Source: Nilaparvata lugens
Lineage: Eukaryota; Arthropoda; Insecta; Hemiptera; Delphacidae
Reading direction: 5' to 3'
Assembly: GCF_014356525.2 (NCBI RefSeq)
Contig: NC_052514.1
Location: 6,471,019 to 6,535,018, forward strand
DNA: 64,000 nt
Shown here: positions 32,750 to 44,607 of the stretch, one piece after another
How the letters are laid out: every line of letters starts with the position of its first letter
How positions within the stretch are numbered: position 1 is the stretch's first letter
The notes under the pieces: generated by a model
The model's database searches: none
Seen by the model: only the letters and a program-made list of their open reading frames with translations
What the model was told of the DNA's origin: nothing
Position numbers and translations under genes: made by a program

Positions 32750-33661
32750 AAATCTAGTGAGGTACACTCACACAACTTTCCTTACTCATTGAACTATAAG
32801 CCTCATTATCAAACGAGAATAATTTAGGGGAATAACATAATGACGATTGGCGGTAACATATTTGAAACTACGATCAGACTACTGTATATGTGTGTATATA
32901 ATAAATTGTTTTCAGAGTTATTTTTCCTCTTTGTAAATTATTGTGAAATTCGATGATTTTTTCTTAAGTCGTCAAAACAGCTGTTCTACAAATGAAATAT
33001 CTCGACTATGTGTTCTATTTATAAACTGCTCTACCTACCTACCTCATGCACGAGAAGGAGGTTACAAAGTCCATTTCTCTAGGATGAGGTGGACCCCCAT
33101 TAGTTTCTCAGGAAGGAGACTCAAGCCAGTTGATAGAGCTGATAAATAACTAACTATACAGGGTATGAATTTGAAATAATCGGTCAAGTGATTTTTGAAA
33201 AAATCGAGAAAAACATGGTTTTTCCGTAATCATCCGCCATTTTTCTTAAGAATATTTCGAAACTCCTGCAATTTTCCCAGAAATGAGACTCATGTCAGTT
33301 GATAGGGCTTATTCATGGTATAAATTAAAAAAAAAATCGTTAGTGTAATTTTCGATAAAACCGTGAAAAACATGGTTTTTTAGTAATTATCCATCATTTT
33401 TCCCGCCATCTTGAATTGAATTTCCTATTGTCGGATCCTCATGGTATGAGGACTTTGAGTTTAAAATTTCAAGTCAATTGGTTAATTAGGAATGGAGTTA
33501 TGGTGTACACAGACATACACACACACACAGACCAATACCCAAAAATCATTTTTTTGGACTCAGGGGACCTTGAAACGTATAGAAAACTTGAAATTAGGGT
33601 ATCTTAATTTTTTTTGGAAAGCAATACTTTCCTTACCGATGGTAATAGGGCAAGGAAAGTA
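32750..33661 (+). repeat. 'GGCAAGGAAAGT' family element, copy at 33 kb
   Basis: The left end AAAAATCTAGTGAGGTACAC and the right end ATAGGGCAAGGAAAGTAA. Internally it is closest to the 8073-9003 copy (shares CAAAACAGCTGTTCTAC and CTACCTACCTACCTCATGC). Confidence 0.75.
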
Positions 33662-33903
33662 ATTAATCTCTATCACTTTGTCCGTAATTGGTAGAGTTAA
33701 TCTCCAGCTATCACTATGAACTACTAACTCGTTAGCTACTGCCAAACATTGGTCAGTTTCAGAGTTAGATGCGTTCCGAGCTCTTGACCAATCAGGAAGC
33801 AGAGTGGGTGGAGCTTGTTGTTTTGTAAAATAGGAAGTCACTCAACAGGTGCTGCTATCTGTCGTTGAATTCGGAGTTGAAATACGGAATCAATCTACTT
33901 TAC

Positions 33904-33990
33904 CTGCAAAGTTCAGGAATGTAGGCTGTGAAACTGGAATTGTCTCGTCTTCTGTGCGGTGGAAATATTGTTGAATCAGTTCCGTATATT
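33904..33990 (-). CDS. Snmp1: SNMP-like receptor exon: GTDSTIFPP segment
   Basis: 87 bp. Acceptor GATTTTTCAG, donor TTTGCAG|GTAAAG. In the phase set by its neighbours it reads IYGTDSTIFPPHRRRDNSSF and then TAYIPELCR. This is the family motif (I/V).GTD...F.P........F...LCR. NSS is a potential N-glycosylation site and the LC cysteine is one of the conserved six. A longer open frame in another phase (EYTELIQQYF) is a shadow. Confidence 0.9.
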
Positions 33991-34745
33991 CTGAAAAATC
34001 AACAAAAAAATTTATTATTCCAGCATCCATTCGGAAACACATGACTGAGAAAATCTTGAAGAGTATTGTTGTGAATTTAATGTAGAATTAAATTATGAAT
34101 TTTTTTAGAAGGTAATAATATTGTTAATTAACAGGTAACCCAGGCTCCGCAAGTTTTTTATTACAAACTTAAAATTCTTGAAGAATTTGAAATAGGTCAC
34201 CTCGGTAGATTAAAATCCTTCAAGCGAAATTTCAAGTTGATCAGTTCAATGATTCAGACTTGATGATGCGTCATGCGTGTATTTTCATCCCGTACCCAAA
34301 TACAAAGGATTAGGGAGATTTACTTCAAAATATTAGTATTGGTTGAATCGTTTCTCTGTTGTTTTACATTGAAAAATGCAGAATATAAATAATTTGTAAA
34401 TTTTTGCAATAAAAGGGTTATTTATTCATTTATTTTATTTATACATGGGAGAATACTCTAACCGTACAAAGGGAAACTTTAAGGCTTCTGGTCGCCTCTC
34501 AATTCAGGCTATTTGTAATATTATCATTTCAAATTTCTTTATCACATTCCGTCCTATTCCATGAACCTTTTGTGTAGTCTACTGAGAACCAATGTTGCTA
34601 ATAGGCCTCGAATAGTACATGACATTCAATAACAATGCTTAACAAAATCACTTTTCGAATATAATTTGTTTGACTACTATTAAATGTTGATTATTTATGC
34701 AATAAAAAAATATTGGATAATTATTACTGAAATATATTTTCTCAC
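33991..34745 (-). other. intron 4 of the visible gene
   Basis: Donor GTGAGA at 34740-34745 and AG at 33991-33992. At 755 bp it is the shortest visible intron, and no clear mobile element was recognised in it. Confidence 0.75.
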
Positions 34746-34873
34746 TTGTTGCATTCTCCCTTCCAGAAAGGCAGCTCAGTATTCCCGTTGATTTGAGTGA
34801 TTCTCCCAACATCCAGCAGATCTCTCCTCCCTCTCTTCACTGTCAGACGGTATTCGTTTAATGTTCCATTTTG
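34746..34873 (-). CDS. Snmp1: SNMP-like receptor exon: QNGTLNEY..GECN segment
   Basis: 128 bp. Acceptor ATCTGACAG, donor AACAA|GTGAGA. It encodes QNGTLNEYRLTVKRGRRDLL and then DVGRITQINGNTELPFWKGE, ending in CNK. This matches the CD36 block with NGT glycosylation, G..(D/N)...(L/V)G.(I/V) and LP.W...CN. The GEC cysteine is one of the six conserved residues. Confidence 0.9.
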
Positions 34874-34922
34874 CTGTCAGATTGATAAAAAGAAGGATAA
34901 TATCAATATAAAGAGAATAGAA

Positions 34923-35030
34923 ATCTCAGTACCCTTTTTCTGAAAAATCGTATCACAACAAAAAAGGGTACTGGGATTTTTATTTTCTCCATATTTATAT
35001 TACAAGTAGCCCTATACAGAAAAGAGATAA
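34923..35030. repeat. 'CAGTACCCTTTT' short element
   Basis: AAATCTCAGTACCCTTTTTC is inverted to AAAAGGGTACTGGGATTTTT, followed by ATTTATATTACAAGTAGCCC. The same inverted pair plus tail recurs at 45535-45665, 50296-50405 and 51680-52050, with variable interiors. Confidence 0.6.
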
Positions 35031-35152
35031 AGGATAATATTTTATAAGATGGACATTGTATAGTTCGTACTTGGATCACCAAGCTGGATCACTCATGCTG
35101 ATAAATATAACTTAATTCTTCCCAATTCAAGTCAAAATAGGATACCTTATTA

Positions 35153-35309
35153 GGCCCAGTTGCACAACAGCCAGTTAAATTATTTTAACCGTGATGAATT
35201 TCACGAGAGCCAATCAGAGAAGGCATTTTTGAAAGACGGCTTCTCTGATTGGTTCTCGTGGAATAATTAATCACGGTTAAAATTTAACCGGCTGTTGTGC
35301 AACCCGCAC
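35153..35309. mobile_element. palindromic MITE, CCGGTT/AACCGG family
   Basis: The left end GGCCCAGTTGCACAACAGCC and the right end GGCTGTTGTGCAACCCGCAC are inverted. The inner arms share GAGAGCCAATCAGAGAAG and CTTCTCTGATTGGTTCTCGT, so almost the whole 157 bp folds back. Full-length sisters lie at 60130-60283 and 62917-63065. Confidence 0.8.
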
Positions 35310-35484
35310 TTAGTCTTTTACTAGGTTCTATGAAAATCATGAAAGAGAAAAAATATATACAGTAATATATAGGCCTAATAGCTTTGTTATTACAACAAAA
35401 TTGCATAGAATCTAATAATCCTCAATCCATCAACATATGAGAGAGGGTAAAAATTATGATAATGGACCTATTCATCTGCTAGTG

Positions 35485-35705
35485 TTGTCATACTCATTAA
35501 AGTTGATTGAAGAGACTTGGGATATTGTAGAAAAATCCACTCTTGTGAAATAATAATTTTTATTGAAATAAAGTGGATTTTTCTGACAATATCTCAAGTC
35601 TCTTCAATTATGGAAAGTTTCCACAACATCAATATTCACTCTACAAACTTACAGTAACTATATTACCCAATATTTATTCATTGGGTAATATAGTTACTGT
35701 ATACA
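35485..35705. repeat. two adjacent long hairpins
   Basis: Hairpin 1 pairs TTGAAGAGACTTGGGATATT with AATATCTCAAGTCTCTTCAA around an AAAAATCCACT stem. Hairpin 2 (35650-35702) pairs ACAGTAACTATATTACCCAA with its exact complement TTGGGTAATATAGTTACTGT. Both lie in an otherwise non-repetitive intronic stretch. Confidence 0.75.
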
Positions 35706-36645
35706 AACTTAATGGAGTTTCCATTTCAACAATTATCTATTTATATCATGTTTCTTATAATTATCATATATGTTTCTTATACTCCGTGTTCCCTAACTTA
35801 TGCTACAACATACCAGTAGTCCTAACCTACAATTCATTTCAAGTTTTGAAATTTCACTCTGAAATTGAAGATGTCACTTTAGGTTTTGAAACATAAAATC
35901 ACTTCACTTGGGCTACTTTATTAAAAAGAAATTGTGGTACCTTATTTTTTTCGGAAAGCAATACTTTCCTTTCCTATGGGTAATAGAGCAAGGAAAGTAA
36001 AAAATCTTGAAAAAATATAAAAACATGTGAAGTACCCTTGAAAAGGCCGAAACTAGTTGTTTGAAATGTTTTGAAACATGTATGGCACTTTTCAGTTGAT
36101 ACGAGATATCTTTAGACAATATTCTAGAGTCCGAGATATATTACTTTGAACACGGCGCTCACTCGAAGATAGAGAGGCCCGATACTCTTTCTCTCACTAA
36201 TTAATTACTCCCACTACCTAACAGCATTCTCCCTACTTTTGTGTCAGCATCCAATCTCCTCCCCACTACTCTATCCGTACTACAAACTGTGCATGGGGAA
36301 ATAGGTGTCTCCTCTTCATGTTGAAAGTGATATCTCTCGGACTAAAGTGTTCCATTCTGAAAATGTTGTTCAAAGATACAAGAATGTCTTATCAAGGTTG
36401 AGTGTTAGTATTATCTTATCAAGGTTTAGTGTTGAGTGTTATCTTATCAAGGTTAGTGTTAGAGAGGACTTGGAAATCCTTACTTCGCCTAATTTTCTTT
36501 TCATTGCAATCTAGTCTAAAAGACTAATGGTCAATTGTTCTCTAATATACTGTAATAGTGGGTTAAATATTAATAATATGAGGTATTTCTCACCAGGACT
36601 ACGACTTCTAGCAACTAACTTGGAATTTACAAAAGATAACAATAG

Positions 36646-36659
36646 TCTATATATATATA

Positions 36660-36704
<45 letters not shown>

Positions 36705-37480
36705 CAAAATGGCACTCACTCACTGACTGACTGACTGACTCACTCTCACTCACTCACTCGCAGAACTAAAAATCTAGGTACCGGACCAAAAACGTTCAAA
36801 TTTGATAGGTATGTTCAGTTGGCCCTTTAGAGGCGCACTTAGAACGGATTTTGGAAAATTTCCCAAGATACGCCCAGAATCTGCGTTTTTCCAGCGTCTT
36901 TTAGCGTTTTCTCAGCTTTATCGAGAACAAATGAACAGAAAATGTTCAAATTTAGTATAGAAGCTCAGCTAGGGTGTTATAATGTTGTGTTGGAAGGAAT
37001 TTGAAATAACGCCAAATATACGCCTAAAATTAGCGTTTTTCCAGCGTTTTCTCAGCTTTATCGAGAACAAATGAACAGTAAATTTTCAAATATAGTACAA
37101 GAGCTTAGATAGGGTGTAATAATGTTGTGTTAGAAGGAATCTGAAATAACGCCGAATATACGCTCAAAATCTGCGTTTTCCAGCGTTTTTTGTTCAAATT
37201 TACTACAGAAGCTCAGCTGGGGTAGAATAATGTTGTGTTAGAAGGAATTTGAAATAACGCCAAAGATACGCCCAAAATTAACGGTGTTTTTGCGTTTGGG
37301 TGATTGTAACGAGCGAGGAAGTACTTTGACTTTCTAATGGAATGAAGCAAGCTCAAATGAAAAATGCAGGCAAGTGAAGCGAGCCCGCTGATCTCATTTT
37401 TGGACGATCCAGTCGGGTGTCCAGGGGGCGTAGCCTCCTGGCTAGACGGATATGGCGAGCGAAGCGAGCCTGATGGCTAG
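36646..37480 (+). mobile_element. Helitron family A, copy 2
   Basis: It begins TCTATATATATATA (expanded TA run) and AAAAGCAAAATGGCACTCAC, and ends GCGAGCCTGATGGCTAG. The interior differs from copies 1, 4 and 5. It has three or more tandem units of about 140 bp containing TTTTCCAGCG, TATCGAGAACAAATGAACAG and GTGTAATAATGTTGTGTTAG. The base after CTAG is A rather than T. Confidence 0.75.
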
Positions 37481-37592
37481 AAATATATAAATAAATGGAT
37501 TATCATGTATTATAATATACACATTCACACTATTCGCCTAATGAAGATTCATTTGAAAAAATTTTTTTCATTTAATTTTCTCGAATACTTAC

Positions 37593-37850
37593 ACCTCCGA
37601 AAAACGAGAAGAGATACAAGTTCTTAGCAAGCGTCACGAGCGCTTTTGAGTTCTGTTCTACAGCAATACAGATGACCCTCGGCAGGAGGACGGTCGACGT
37701 GCAATTGATGAGGATGCCGTCGAAGATGAGCTCGGAGGCGGTGGCGGTCATGAAGACGTTGGTCAGCCGCCCCCAGATGCCCGGGAGGGCGGCGTTTACG
37801 AAATTCAGCAAAGGGGCAGGGAAGTCGTTACGGGCTTTCAGGAGGATGGC
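37593..37850 (-). CDS. Snmp1: SNMP-like receptor exon: central ectodomain
   Basis: 258 bp, exactly 86 codons, phase 0. Acceptor CTGTCACAG, donor GGAGGT|GTAAGT. It encodes AILLKARNDFPAPLLNFVNA, then LTNVFMTATASELIFDGILI, NCTSTVLLPRVICIAVEQ and AKNLYLFSFFGG. This corresponds to the helical cap and the family block (L/I)(I/F)(D/E)G...(D/N)C, then C and the F(S/T)(L/F)F.G strand. NCT is a potential glycosylation site. The exon is clearly GC-richer than its introns, as expected for coding sequence. Confidence 0.92.
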
Positions 37851-37914
37851 CTGTGACAGAGAAAGAAAATAAAAAAAGGAATAAATTCAAGGTTGCCGTG
37901 AATATAATTATCCT

Positions 37915-38220
37915 TAGTGAGGTCTACATAGAAAGTCTACTGAAAGATAGGAATAAAACGTTGCCAATTCGCTGCCTTGCCACTGCCTTCTATAGAGGAT
38001 AACTGATACCGGTATATCTGTTGTGAAATTAACTTATTAACTGTTTATCCATGTTTGGAATAGAGAAATAGAAAAGTTACTGTGAAGATAATTATATAAT
38101 GGTGAGGTCCACGTTATAATGACAGTGAAGAAAGATAGGAAAAAGCGTTGCCGACTTGCTGCCTTGCTACTGCCTTTTATAGAGAATAGTGGATGGTTTC
38201 CACAGTTCGTTCATGTTTGG
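37915..38220 (+). mobile_element. two left-end fragments of the 'GAGGTCCACGTTATAA' MITE
   Basis: TTAGTGAGGTCTACATAGAA at 37915 and GGTGAGGTCCACGTTATAAT at 38103 each run into GATAGGAA(T/A)AAA(A/G)CGTTGCC and then stop. No right ends follow, so both are truncated. Confidence 0.6.
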
Positions 38221-38259
38221 AATAATCAATTGTATTTTATTTCAATTCAATGGATTCTA

Positions 38260-38386
38260 AAGGTGCGTACAGATTTACGCGCCGCGAATATATGAGCAAT
38301 TCACTTTTAATCAGCTGCTGATGCCAAAGCTTTTATACCAGTCTGTATCTTACCGTTTCTGTAAAAATACAGATATAGTCAGCTGA
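38260..38386. mobile_element. half of the 'GTGCGTACAGA' palindromic MITE
   Basis: AAGGTGCGTACAGATTTACG through ACAGATATAGTCAGCTGA equals the left three quarters of the complete copy at 61337-61499. It is cut off ten bases before the giant inverted repeat begins. Confidence 0.7.
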
Positions 38387-38395
38387 CTACAACTC

Positions 38396-41300
38396 ATAGC
38401 CCAGTCAATGAAGGTCCAAAAAAGCAGTTTCGATCCGAAAATTAAATAAAAGCTGAATTTTCCACCATCGATAGAACCCTCCCAAAGGGTCATTCTCCCA
38501 AAAGTCCCAAGAAATCCCCTTGGAGCTTTCCGCCCCAGCCCCCTAAAACATGAAAAATGCAGGTAAACACGGGAAAGCTATTATCTCTGTAACCATTAAT
38601 CGGAAATAGTTCTATTGTATGTCATTCTATTCATCACATTATGGACTACAATATTAGTCATATTCATTTTTTCAATAAAATGAAAAGTTTTCTTGATAAA
38701 ATAATATATATGTAAAACTTTAGGGGGTTTGTGATTTGATTTTTTTGTTTTCTTCGATTAACTTCGAAGCAAGTAGTTTTAAAGAAAAATGAGTCGAATA
38801 ATTAATCTAGCCACTTTTATTGCAAATCCATTGATGTATATTGTTATGTATTTGCGATTCGATTTGACGCCGTGGAAGGGGAAACAGTCGACGCGGTATG
38901 GCGCGGCTGACTCTCTACGCCATAGTAAACAGCAAACTGGAAATCAATTATCTCTGTAGCCATCAATCGGAAAAAATTGTTTATATGTCATTCGATTCGT
39001 TACATTATGGACTACAATATTACTTGTATTCATTTCTTCAATAAATCGAACAGTTTCCTTGATAAAATAATATATATGTAAAAATTTATGGGTTTTTCGA
39101 TTTGATTTTTGTTTTCTCAGATTAACTTCGAAGCAAATAATCTTCAAGGAAATGTAACAAATAATTATTGTAGCCACATTCATTGCGAATCCATTGATGT
39201 ATATTGTTATTTATTTGCGATTCGATTTGACGCTGTGGAAGGGGAAACAGTCGACGTGGTACGGCGTGGCTGTCTCTCTTCACCATAGTAAACAGTAAAA
39301 TATAGTAGGCCTACTGCTTTTTAAGTTGCATCTTATTTACACTATGGCGCTCGAAACAATCAATTTTGTCTATTGTTTTGACATGCGATGAAACTAATTT
39401 TTCACATTTTAATTCTCTAAATTCTCTAGAATCATTTTGTTGTTATAATGTGCTAAATCATGCATTCTATGACAGACAAAGATTTTGTTTGCAACCGATA
39501 AAATATTCATACTATTACATAATATAATTCATATTTAAAATATGTGTGTATGATCATAATTCTATGCTAAAATTTATCATAAGTTATGAATGTCAAAAAT
39601 TGAGATAAATCATAGATTACAATAGTGTTAACAGTGGCAATTTCCTGAAAAATCATAGCGTGCAGTGTTTGCTGTTTTCAACAGTTAATATTCTCCAAGC
39701 CAGGTTGATAATATACCTACAGTTGAGCCGAATATATATGACGGCTGAGACATAAAAAAATTCATACATTGGGCTTGTTGAGTTGAAACTTTCTATGATT
39801 CTCTCTGTAAAGTAGCTTATCTTCCGTTCTTAATAGTTGAATCTACATTATTTAGACAGTCCAATATGAAAATTTAGTAGATTCTCAAGATGAAAGCCAT
39901 GCAAACATACAAATTAAGGAAGAGTAAGCATGCATAAAAGGTAGGAAAATCATGAAAATTTTCATATTTAACCACAAAGTAGCCTACCGTATAAGATTAA
40001 TTGCAAGATGATTCATCATCTTCTATTATTTTTGTTAACATATAGATTTTTCACCTCCACTCGCATCTTGTCATTTATTACACAAGGTTGGCAGAAGCTT
40101 TTCTTGATGTCGATTAATGTTGATTGAAATTGATTTTGATTCGGGCACCAAAAGACTAAATCATTTTCTATTTGAAGCATTCAAATTAAATCTATTGAAC
40201 ATGATTTCTTATGACTTGGCATTCACAGATTTAGTTGGGTGAAGCTATTTGAAAAATGTACCTGATTATCAATTTCATGGTTTTTATACCATTCTAGTTC
40301 ATTGTGATCATTGAAGGGTTGAAGTTATGAGCTAGTTCAAGTGAGTTCTAGTGCACAAGTATTTTGTGCTTATAATGGGCTCTTCTTTATTTTCTATCGA
40401 TGTTTTGCTCCAGTAGAGAAAATTTAAAATGTTGGTTTTACATTTTATAGGCTTTATAAATAATATAAATTAACGGTAATATAAATTTGATAAGTCCAGT
40501 ATAAATTAATCGATGTTGATTTTTATTGTATCGCTTTGTATCAATGTTACTTGCACTGTTTGCAATTCATCACTATTCTCTCAAGAATTGGTTTTTTTAT
40601 GAATTTCATGATCTGAAAATTGAAACTCAAATACTATTTGGATGACGTTCACATTCCACTGGTTTTTTTACAATAATTGTTACGTTGAAGAGTGAGGCAA
40701 CAAGATAAAACACAAGAAAAGCTACGAAAAGAAATTTTGAATCTTCATTTTTCACAAAATAAGGATAAGATGAAGGAGTCAGATACATAATATATCATGA
40801 AACTTCATTGGAAAACATCAATATCTGAAACTAGAGTTATCAAATTGTGATACCTCTGACTCGTATGGAGGAGGCACACTTCAAATTAATATAATAAATT
40901 CTGTGAGCAGACAACGAAATCGTGATTTTTATCATAAGCATGGTTAAATCAAGAAAATTAGGATATTCTTTTAGAGTATTGAAAAGTGAAAATCTAGATA
41001 CAGCGCATGTCAAAACAATAGACAAAATTAATTGTTTCGAGCGCCATAGTGTAAATGAGATGCAATGTAGACAGCAGTATTATTCTGTTTACTATGGTGA
41101 AGGGTGTGAGCCGCGTCGGCTGTTTCCACTTCCACAGCGTCAACTTGAATCGCAAATACATAACAATACATCAATGGATTCGCAATAATAATTATTTGTC
41201 ACATTTTCCTTTAAAATTACTTGCTTCGAAGTTAATTGGAGAAAACAAAAAAATCAAATCGAAAAACCCTTAAATTATTACATATATATTATTTTATCAA

Positions 41301-41955
41301 GGAAACTGTTCGATTTATTGAGGAAATAAATACGACTAATATTGTAGTCCTCAATTTAACGAATCGAATGACATATGATAGATTTTTTTCTGATTAATGG
41401 TTACAGAGATAATTGATTTCCAGTATGCTGTTTACTATGGCTAAGAGAGTCAGCAGCGCCGTTCCGCGTCGACTGTTTCCCCTTCCACGGCGTCAAATCG
41501 AATCGCAAATACATAACAATATGCATCAATGGATTTGCAATGAGAGTGACTACATTAATTATTTGTCTCATTTTTCTTTAAAACTACTTACTTTGAAGTT
41601 AATCGGAAAAAACAAAAAAATCAAATCGCAAACCCCCTAAATTTTTACATATATATTATTTTATCAAGAAAACTGTTCATTTTATTGAAAAAATTAATAA
41701 AACTAATATTGTAGTCCTTAATGTAACGAATCGAATGGCATATGATAGAACTGTTTCCGGTCAATGAGTACAGAGATAATTGATTTTCCGTGATTACCTG
41801 CATTTTTCAACTTTGAGGGGGGCTAGGGGGGAAAGCTCCAAGGGGATTTCTTGGGACTTTTGGGAGAATGACCCTCTGGGAGGGTTCTATCGATGGTGAG
41901 AGATTCAGCTTTTATTTAATTTTCGGATCGAAAAAACCTTTATTGACTGGGCTAT
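38396..41955. mobile_element. giant foldback element, about 1-kb inverted arms
   Basis: The left arm starts ATAGCCCAGTCAATGAAGG, and the right arm ends with the complement (ATTGACTGGGCTAT). The arms stay alignable for about 1 kb, to roughly 39425 and 40955, including CCTTGGAGCTTTCC, GACGCCGTGGAAGGGGAAAC and TTTACACTATGGCGCTCGAA. Within each arm a unit of about 355 bp is tandemly duplicated (38580-38935 and 38936-39300, mirrored on the right). The central 1.5 kb is AT-rich and has no coding. A non-autonomous foldback transposon is the best reading. The superfamily is unknown. Confidence 0.75.
39430..40950. other. central spacer of the giant foldback, no coding seen
   Basis: AT-rich single-copy-looking sequence with no open frame of protein-like composition and no transposase motif. 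Confidence 0.5.
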
Positions 41956-44607
41956 CACAGGAAAGAGTGAGAATCAAATAGGCCTAGTATAGATAAAACT
42001 GGAGAGTATTGATTTACATTAGATTGGAGTTGGTTCTCTTTTCATGTATGTTACAATATATACTGGCTTATACGTACACATATTTACATTAAATGTTAAT
42101 TACAACATTGCTAAACAACAAGTTTTACAAACTATGAGAAATTATTTATCAGATTGAAGATCGAATACAATTTATTATTTGAATAACGATGATATAAGAG
42201 AGTTGGAAAGAGAGAAAAAGGAGAAGAAAGAGATGGAAGTACATTATTGGAAGATGAGGAGATAGAAGAGAAAGAAAGAAGGAGTAGAAAAAGAGGGAAT
42301 AGTGATAGTTGTTGTTGGGTTTGAAATCGTGATAACGATATTGGCTCATAAAGTGCAAAGTGTAGTTTTAGTGCCCTTGGAGATTGCTGTTGAAAAATAC
42401 TCCAAGGAAATTGAAAACTTCCCTCTTTCAGCCATTATTACTTGTATATTTCTGCTACCATCCTAATAGCTTTTCAGATTCTCGCTTCACATGGTCTTTT
42501 TTATGGACCTCTTACAGAGATGTTCAGTTCTTCATAAAATGTTTAAATTTCTACTCAGTGTTGAGAGAATGGGTGACATTGATACAAGATGTAAACAATT
42601 TATATTAAAGGTGACGGTTTCTTGATCCATTCCGAGCTGCTATGTATTAACACACTTTTTTTATGTATTTAAACACGACAAGCAGTCAATTATTACATGA
42701 ATATTATTAAAAACTTTTTCAAAAACTCTTTGATTACATAATAAACACCACGAATCTTCCTAACCATCAAAACATTTTCGGTCTACACTGTTGAAAATGA
42801 TCGCTAGACGATCGAAAGTACTTCAGTCATTAAGTAAAGGTTTTAATTATTTACTTAATAGTTGACTGCATGTCATGTTAAATAGAAAAGTGGATTCATA
42901 TTATGTTACAATGAAAGAGATCAGTCGACTTTTAGTTTTTACTTCAATTTTGACTAGACTACCAATAGTCGAAAGGTGAAAAAAGGTACCTATAGAGTCA
43001 GAATCTCCATGGAAACAATCACAGAAGATCATCCATATCATTCAATATTGGAATAGGATATTATTTAATGAAGCCAATCAGACGATTAACAACATTCTGT
43101 CAACCGATTCATTAAGTGATAGTGAAATGTTCATCCCTTCAAACCAAACAAATTATTATTGGCCTACTAACTTGATTGTATGAAACTATTTTATAGGATA
43201 CTAACTAGACTAATTAATTGTTGTCAAAAACTAGACAAACTGAATCATAGGATGAGGTTTGAAAAAGTCCATTTAGTAGAATTAGGATAAAATAAATAGC
43301 TTATCAGTCTCTGACTAGGTGCTAATTTTTAAATAATAAAAAAGAAAAAAACCGATTCATTTATTCATAGACATGAATCCAAGATTTCAACTACCAAAAT
43401 CCACTGGAAAAATGTTCCCTGGTCTTACTAAAGTTTGAGTCTAAAGCCCCATTTCGGCGATATTCATTTATTTTGGAAACTATCCTTGAAACAGAAACCA
43501 ACCTTGACAAATTGGAATTTTTGATTTCTCACATAGCTAACATTTTGGGAAAAAATTGAATGAACTACGAAACCGAACTAAAAAAACCTGTCGTTTTTAT
43601 CGAAAGAAATGGATGAATTACGAAACAAAACCAAATAAGACGTGTTAAATACATATAGAAAAAGTGTGTTAAAAAAACCTCTCTACAAAATGGAAGCAAT
43701 CATATACATCGATCAATTATTCTGATTCATGGATGCATGATATTCAAATTTTAGTGTGAACTGAGATATTCTCAAATGGAAAACGTTTCAAAATATTAAT
43801 TAAATTCATTGAAGCAAGAGAACTAACTGTTCGATACATCTGTTAGACTAGGTGACAAATTCAACTGCAACTACATAATAAATTCAATTGAGCGTTGTTT
43901 TCAAAAATATGGTAACTGTCCATTTGTGAAATTTTCCATAATTAATATTCCACACAGAAATTGAAATACAAGAATCAATCAATAAGAATGATTCGGTTAA
44001 CTATTTTCCAATTGTTCGAATATGAAAACAGCCATCACAATTTCAAAAAAGAGAAGGAACTATAGTGAGACTCATTTTAAACTGACAGCATTCACAAAGA
44101 ATATAATCTATGCTTTCCATTTGACCTATTCTGACAGTGAAAAGTCAATATCACTATTATGAATTTCATGACAACAGTTCTGTTCACCATTTTTGGTTCG
44201 AAAATTGAATTTTTCGAATATGACAACCACCTCAATGTTTCGGAAAATTGAAAACAGAAGACATTTTTGCAACAATACACGGGACACGATGTGTGTACAG
44301 TGTGGACTGGCCTCATTTATTAGCTATGCTATACAAACATTGGCCGGCTCAAAACAAACCGAGAATGTAAACAAAACGAAGCCAATTATTTATCTTTCTA
44401 CACGAAGTTTGTGACTGAATTCAAAACAGTGACTTGGTCTTGTTGACATCTGTATACCTATTTTTATGAGTCACATGACCATGGTAGGTTTTGGGTTATA
44501 GATATCCACATAGTAGCCAGTGAGTATAGAATGTAATATAGAATAATAATATGGAATGTAAATTCTATACTCACTTCTCTTGTTGAACTAAATTATAAAT
44601 TGCTATA

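Larger units (their letters stand above)
25792..33903 (-). other. intron 5 of the visible gene
   Basis: Donor GTAAAG at 33898-33903 and AG at 25792-25793. Contents are a hairpin repeat fragment (25872), a tRNA-like sequence (26763), a large repeat copy split by a 2.4-kb LTR-like insertion (27553-31005), a palindromic element (31008-31245), two polypurine/polypyrimidine tracts, and another GGCAAGGAAAGT-family copy (32750-33661). Confidence 0.8.
34874..37592 (-). other. intron 3 of the visible gene
   Basis: Donor GTAAGT at 37587-37592 and AG at 34874-34875. It holds a CAGTACCCTTTT element (34923-35030), a CCGGTT-family MITE (35153-35309), two perfect hairpins (35485-35705), a GGCAAGGAAAGT end fragment (about 35925-36001) and Helitron copy 2. 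Confidence 0.8.

Noticed and set aside
33904..33990. Alternative reading EYTELIQQYFHRTEDETIPVS of this exon
   Set aside because: The phase of the flanking exons forces the other frame, which gives the conserved GTDSTIFPP and LCR motifs.
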